The position numbers and the translations under genes were made by a program. Shown piece by piece: positions 6,035 to 9,347 of a stretch of DNA of 9,347 nt (position 1 is the stretch's first letter; the number at the start of each line of letters is the position of its first letter). Under the pieces are notes generated by a model, which did not search any database, was not told the DNA's origin, and was given only the letters and a program-made list of their open reading frames with translations. This DNA comes from CAYSPT01 sp964432985 (lineage in GTDB: Bacteria > Muiribacteriota > CAYSPT01), in the NCBI GenBank assembly GCA_964432985.1, contig CAYSPT010000118.1, forward strand, positions 1 through 9,347. Reading direction: 5' to 3'.

Positions 6035-7616
6035 TCAGTCAAGACGGTTGTGCCGCAGACGAGTGTCTTGAACCACGATGGTGAGAGTCAATTCCCGCCG
6101 GTTGTCCTGAAGTCCGTATTCCCCGAGAGACCGTGCCCTGTCTCTGGTTTCGACGATCAACGTGTAATCCCCGGGAGATCTGAAGTTGATCCCTTTTTCG
6201 AGACGGTACAGCATCCCCTCACCACGAGGTTGCATCCGCGGCAGTACTTCAACAATTTCCACAGCAGACGGCTTGCGCACGGTCACACTGGCCAGGTGGG
6301 CCCCGCCAAGCGGTAACCCATCCATGTACCTGACATTGTCTACAACGAATACCTCTACCAGTAGTCGAGTTTTCTCAAAAACATCCCCCCCGGTATCAAC
6401 TGTCCATACCGGCCGGTCATCGATGTACTGATAGGTTTCGGGACCAGTTGCCAGTACACCGTCGTCGTTTCCGGCGGCCGCCGGGTCCGTGTACCACCGG
6501 TCGAGATGATGACCGTCACTCAGATGAATGTAGATATTGGGAGCATCGTCGTCAAAAACCGTGATGGGCTCATCCACCAGCCTTTCCAGTTCTTCAACGA
6601 GGCCGAAACCTTTGAGCAGAGCCACCGGCCTGATACGACCCTTTGCCTTAAGCGGCAGCCTGAGGGTTTCGGGAAGCCGCCAGGCAGCCACCAGACCGTA
6701 TTCACCGGTTGAATCCGTACGTTCATGCCCGGGGCGGGCATACATAATCGGATCGCGTACCAGGACCTGGTCATCAGGAGGATTTCCAAGCTCACATGGC
6801 GTCACTTCAAGATCCCCAAACGAGATACGAGCGGACATATGATGCGGCCGCAGGTTAGGGTTGTTGTCTTCCACTACCAGGCGGGCTGCATCCATCGCAT
6901 CTCCCGTCGTGCCGAAATCAGCACCCGCCAGATCGACGATAACTCTGGACGGAGGAACCTCGTCTTTGACATAAAGAGGGATAGCCGGGCCGCCGTGGTC
7001 ACCGGGAATTTCAACGTAATAGTTGATTCTGGTGTTTATTCCAATTCCTTTTTCTACAGAGGACAGTCCCGGTTCTTCAACCGAGTAGAGTAACCGGGGC
7101 ACTACGAAACTCTGATACATGTCATCACGATAATGAGGGCTGGAAGGTACAGTATAATCATTACACTCAACCTGAAGACCGGATTTGACCGTTTTTATAC
7201 GGACATCATTTTCAGGGCCGGTAACCAGGAACGTCCATTCACCGTAAAAGTCAAAATAGTGATCCGGGTTCCTTGCAGGGTAACTGTACGCCATAGTGAA
7301 CACCACCGTCTCATCCTCAGGAATTCCCTCCCCATCATCAGTTGACGGAGTGTAGATCGGCAGACTGATGGCCGGCGTGTCCTGCCCATAGGTAAATAAG
7401 GCTGCTGCATCCTGTGGTCCCTCACCTCTGCTCCCTGTAGCAGGAGGTTTAAACGACACCTCCTCCACATAGGCCAATGTTCCGTCTTCCAAGGTTACCG
7501 TTTGGGCCCCATCAGTAACCGTTTGGGCCCCATCAGTAACTGTTTGGGCCCCCGCTTCAGCACTGATGGGGCCGGTGGGAAGCGAATAATACGAGCGGAC
7601 GGTAACGGTATGATTA
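6035..7616 (-). CDS. C-terminal part of a large exported protein, split by the assembly gap
   Basis: This is the part of the gene on the low-coordinate side of the N-gap. From the gap edge the open frame reads through the tail of the N-terminal domain, three copies of AQTVT joined by DG, and then about 485 residues ending ...DTRLRHNRLD. A start at the TTG of 7490-7492 is possible on paper, but the frame is open upstream to the gap, so it is not the true start. The region is rich in beta-type sequence, Asp, Gly and Pro, with segments such as DDDAPNIYIHLSDG and SPGDYTLIVETRDRA. These resemble Ig- or cadherin-like beta-sandwich modules, but no named family is recognised. When joined to 7717-8094 the protein is 634 residues. 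It probably acts outside the cytoplasm; the function is unknown. No clear terminator follows. Confidence 0.75.
7497..7559 (-). repeat. 21-bp tandem repeats encoding a 7-residue unit
   Basis: Units 7497-7517 and 7518-7538 are identical and 7539-7559 is a diverged third. In the reading frame of the large protein they encode GAQTVTD-type heptads. They contain ggccccatcagt, whose exact reverse complement actgatggggcc begins the 55-base gap flank at 7562. The block therefore also carries 12-bp inverted repeats. It lies just inside the gap edge and is a plausible cause of the assembly break. Confidence 0.85.
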
Positions 7617-7716
7617 NNNNNNNNNNNNNNNNNNNNNNNNNNNNNNNNNNNNNNNNNNNNNNNNNNNNNNNNNNNNNNNNNNNNNNNNNNNNNNNNNNNN
7701 NNNNNNNNNNNNNNNN
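7617..7716. other. Assembly gap (100 N) flanked by identical 55-base ends
   Basis: Exactly 100 unknown bases. Bases 7562-7616 on the left and 7717-7771 on the right are identical over 55 bases. That is expected when two contigs of a de Bruijn assembly ending on the same 55-mer are scaffolded without merging. It is not evidence of a real duplication. Deleting 155 bases (the Ns plus one copy) restores one open reading frame. Confidence 0.9.
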
Positions 7717-8094
7717 ACTGATGGGGCCGGTGGGAAGCGAATAATACGAGCGGACGGTAACGGTATGATTACCAGCGTCACCCCGGTAGACATGCTGTGG
7801 CCCGCGATCGGGGTCCACCCAATTGATGAGACGGCCATCACGGCGCCATTGATCGAGAAACAGAACTCGATGAGTGCCTTGATCATCGGTAATTGTACCC
7901 TGAAGCCACCGGGCATCCGGGGTTATCACCATGCGGTGATTATCAGGGTAACTCCCGGCATCTCCCCAGTCGATAACTACCATCAGCCGGGAGCGCTCCT
8001 CAGAGCAAACCGGGGTAACAATTATCACTGCAACGATAATGAGGATAGAAATGAAACGATAGAAATGATGAGGATCAGTCGTCAGGGTAATCAC
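7717..8094 (-). CDS. N-terminal part of the large exported protein (signal peptide, PKD-like segment)
   Basis: The 126 residues on the high-coordinate side of the gap begin at GTG 8092-8094. A hydrophobic stretch (ISILIIVAVIIVTPV, about 15-29) followed by CSEE looks like a Sec signal peptide. C30 is not in a good lipobox. The mature start reads MVVIDWGDAG, and near residues 99-117 comes HVYRGDAGNHTVTVRSYY. This WGD ... H-x-Y ... G-x-x-TVTV pattern is that of PKD-like beta-sandwich domains, though too diverged for certainty. The GTG lies 3 bases after the PAS gene stop and lacks a clear ribosome site, so translation is probably coupled. Reading straight through the Ns gives a false stop at 7495. 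The real continuation is the 6035-7616 frame. Confidence 0.75.
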
Positions 8095-8097
8095 GCT

Positions 8098-8865
8098 TTA
8101 TACGTAACACAGATCGGTGATATCCTGCATCACCAGGCCCACCTTGCTGCCCTGTCCCACGGGAAACACCAGGTATCCGACCAGGCGGCCGTGTATCTTG
8201 ACCTGGTGGTTCTGGAAAAATGTCGTCAGGTTCTCCTGGAATATTTTCGCTTCTTTTCCCTTGAGACCCAGCACTTTGTTGACGCTTCTTCCTTTAACAT
8301 TATCCAGTGAAGTTTCCATAAAACTGAGGAAGGCCTTATTGGCAAATTCCATGGTCCGGTAACGGCCTCCCATGTTCAGCACACCGACGATAAACGGCAG
8401 GGCATCGAACACAGCCTCATAAAACAGGGTAAGATCTTCCACCTTTTTTCTCTGCTGCACCAGTTCGGTAATATCCTTGGCGATACCCGCCACCCGGACA
8501 ATCTGTCCGTCAGGGTCCCGCAGGGGAATAAGAGAAAGCAGGAGCGGGATTTCTTTGCCATCTTTGGTGACTTCGATAACCGGCAGGTTCCTGAACGCTT
8601 TACCTTTAAAAAGTTGCTTCCACACGTCGCGAAGACGCTCTTTTTCGTACGCAGGGTAGAGTATGGTCACTGTGTTACCGATCATTTCCTCGGCGCTGTA
8701 CCCGAAGATCTTCTCCGCGCCATGGTTCCAGAACACCACTCCGTGTCGTTGATCGGTGATGATGATGCTGTCGGATATCTCTTCTGTCAGCAGCACGAGC
8801 GCTTCTTTTACCCAGTTGTGATGAAACCGGTTTACTTTGACCTTTCCGGCAAGTTCCTTCGTCAT
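8098..8865 (-). CDS. Soluble double PAS-domain protein without output domain
   Basis: A 255-residue cytoplasmic protein with no membrane segment. PAS1 spans about 26-137 and is classical: ISDSIIITDQRHGVVFWNHGAEKIFGYSAEEMIGN (split here for description) followed by the PAC-like DGKEIPLLLSLIPLRDPDG and VAGIAKDITE. PAS2, about 148-250, is more diverged and starts FYEAVFDALPFIVGVLN, ending VMQDITDL just before the stop. PAS domains sense small ligands, redox state or light, or mediate dimerisation. Here no kinase, cyclase, GGDEF or DNA-binding domain follows, so it must act on a partner. The ATG (8863-8865) has GGAG nine bases upstream, and the gene has its own predicted promoter (8917-8945). It ends 3 bases before the exported-protein gene, which suggests a joint role or co-regulation. 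Confidence 0.88.
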   Translation of the reverse strand: MTKELAGKVKVNRFHHNWVKEALVLLTEEISDSIIITDQRHGVVFWNHGAEKIFGYSAEEMIGNTVTILYPAYEKERLRDVWKQLFKGKAFRNLPVIEVTKDGKEIPLLLSLIPLRDPDGQIVRVAGIAKDITELVQQRKKVEDLTLFYEAVFDALPFIVGVLNMGGRYRTMEFANKAFLSFMETSLDNVKGRSVNKVLGLKGKEAKIFQENLTTFFQNHQVKIHGRLVGYLVFPVGQGSKVGLVMQDITDLCYV

Positions 8866-8916
8866 CCGGCGTTACTCCATTTCAGTTTCTGCGCATGTCG
8901 TTCCGACGCTACCGGT

Positions 8917-8945
8917 ATTGTATCAGGCATGGTAATGGAGTGCAA
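8917..8945 (-). promoter_or_regulatory. Sigma70-type promoter of the PAS gene, extended -10
   Basis: The minus strand reads TTGCAC (8945-8940), a 17-base spacer, then TACAAT (8922-8917) preceded by TGA, an extended -10 arrangement. The expected transcript start near 8910 gives a leader of about 45 bases before the PAS ATG. It lies in the 102-base gap after the acidic ORF. Confidence 0.65.
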
Positions 8946-8967
8946 GATGTAAAATAAATGGTGCCGG

Positions 8968-9347
8968 CTAATCAACACTATCCAACGGTTCCTCATCTGA
9001 CCACGGGAAAGGATCTTCGATCCCGGCGCCACCCTTCCACCACTGGTCAAATCCATCATCACCTTTTCCTGTATCTTCTGCCGGATATGAAGGAGAAATG
9101 GATTTATCCAGTTCTGATTCTGGTAGAGCATCCCCGGTCTCCGATTCGGGTATTGAGGGAGCACCTATACCCGATTCATCTAATCCTGAACCGGAAAAAC
9201 CGGGAGAAAACGGGCTGTCAGGTTCTCCGGGAAGCATGTCAATGCTGTCCCACTCTTCGGTCCAGGCATGGTCCCATTCGTCGTCCCCGGACATAAATTC
9301 ACCGGAAGCACCGGGCTTTATCCCTGGGTGCCACAGCCCACCGGGTG
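8968..9347 (-). CDS. Acidic Ser/Pro/Glu-rich protein, C-terminal part, runs off the window
   Basis: The frame ends at TAG 8968-8970 and is open to the right edge, so the true start is probably outside. The internal ATG at 9292-9294 (108 residues) has no convincing ribosome site, and the frame upstream of it reads PGGLWHPGIKPGASGEF. The visible part is strongly acidic with many Trp in Asp/Glu settings (DDEWDHAW, EEWDSID, DQWWKGG, FPWSDEEP) around a Ser/Pro/Gly/Glu linker. No domain is recognised. It could be a disordered tail of a larger protein. That it codes is likely from the open frame and coherent composition, but not certain. A promoter lies directly after it, so the PAS gene may be transcribed separately. 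Confidence 0.5.
   Translation of the reverse strand, partial: PGGLWHPGIKPGASGEFMSGDDEWDHAWTEEWDSIDMLPGEPDSPFSPGFSGSGLDESGIGAPSIPESETGDALPESELDKSISPSYPAEDTGKGDDGFDQWWKGGAGIEDPFPWSDEEPLDSVD

Noticed and set aside
5982..6042. Terminator hairpin after the exported-protein gene (CTGATG...CATCAG with GAGAG/CTCTC)
   Set aside because: The arms are interrupted by unequal internal loops and no T-run follows on the minus strand. The rest of 5915-6034 shows no gene.
6035..7492. An independent 485-residue protein starting at TTG 7492
   Set aside because: The frame is open upstream through the repeats to the gap and matches the frame of the signal-peptide half after collapse.
7562..7771. The 55-bp direct repeats as target-site duplication or long terminal repeats of an inserted element
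   Set aside because: The copies are exactly identical and directly abut a 100-N run, and removing one restores a single frame. An assembly artefact explains all of this.
7495..8094. A 199-residue protein read straight through the Ns to a stop at 7495
   Set aside because: The arbitrary 100-N length shifts the frame. The collapsed sequence continues into the downstream frame instead.
9308..9334. GC-rich hairpin-like sequence (gcaccggg ... ccctgggtgc)
   Set aside because: It lies inside the open frame at the window edge, without a T-run, and is probably just Gly/Pro-coding GC-rich sequence.

Overview
The window is a bacterial chromosomal fragment in which every supported gene lies on the minus strand, so the genes run from high to low coordinates. 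It comes from a draft, probably metagenome-derived, assembly: it contains exactly 100 Ns flanked by two identical 55-base ends. Composition is moderately GC-rich, several starts are GTG, and the gene content (GT5 glycogen synthase between two GalT-like proteins, HAMP-only and PAS-only sensors, a TatD-associated radical SAM protein) suggests an anaerobic bacterium, perhaps Desulfobacterota-like or a deep-branching clostridium. The sequence alone cannot settle the taxon.

Right block (about 9347 to 6035). An acidic Ser/Pro/Glu-rich ORF runs in from beyond the right edge and ends at 8968. A good sigma70-type promoter (8917-8945) then precedes a soluble protein with two PAS domains and no output domain. 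Three bases after its stop begins a large exported protein. The assembly shows this as two ORFs separated by the N-gap. Removing the gap and one copy of the duplicated 55-mer restores one 634-residue frame with a signal peptide, a PKD-like N-terminal segment and a short 7-residue tandem repeat.

Middle block (about 5914 to 2164). A near-consensus promoter (TTGACA, 18 bases, TACAAT) fires into a leader made almost entirely of four head-to-tail 57-bp repeats. The last repeat ends on the ATG of the first gene. Then come galT-like gene 2, glgA and galT-like gene 1, tightly packed (4-base gap, then 8-base overlap) and presumably cotranscribed. The two GalT paralogues differ at active-site positions. 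Their placement around glgA suggests sugar-1-phosphate/nucleotide-sugar exchange linked to ADP-glucose and glycogen metabolism.

Left block (about 2076 to 1). A weak possible terminator separates galT1 from a two-TM HAMP protein with an acidic tail. It is followed by coaE (dephospho-CoA kinase) and, two bases later, a TatD-associated radical SAM protein. The 3' end of that last gene carries a 59-bp imperfect tandem duplication that repeats its C-terminal codons and stop.

Most notable are the repeat-built leader of the galT-glgA operon, the divergent GalT pair, the gene falsely split by the assembly gap, and the three unrelated short tandem arrays within 9 kb.
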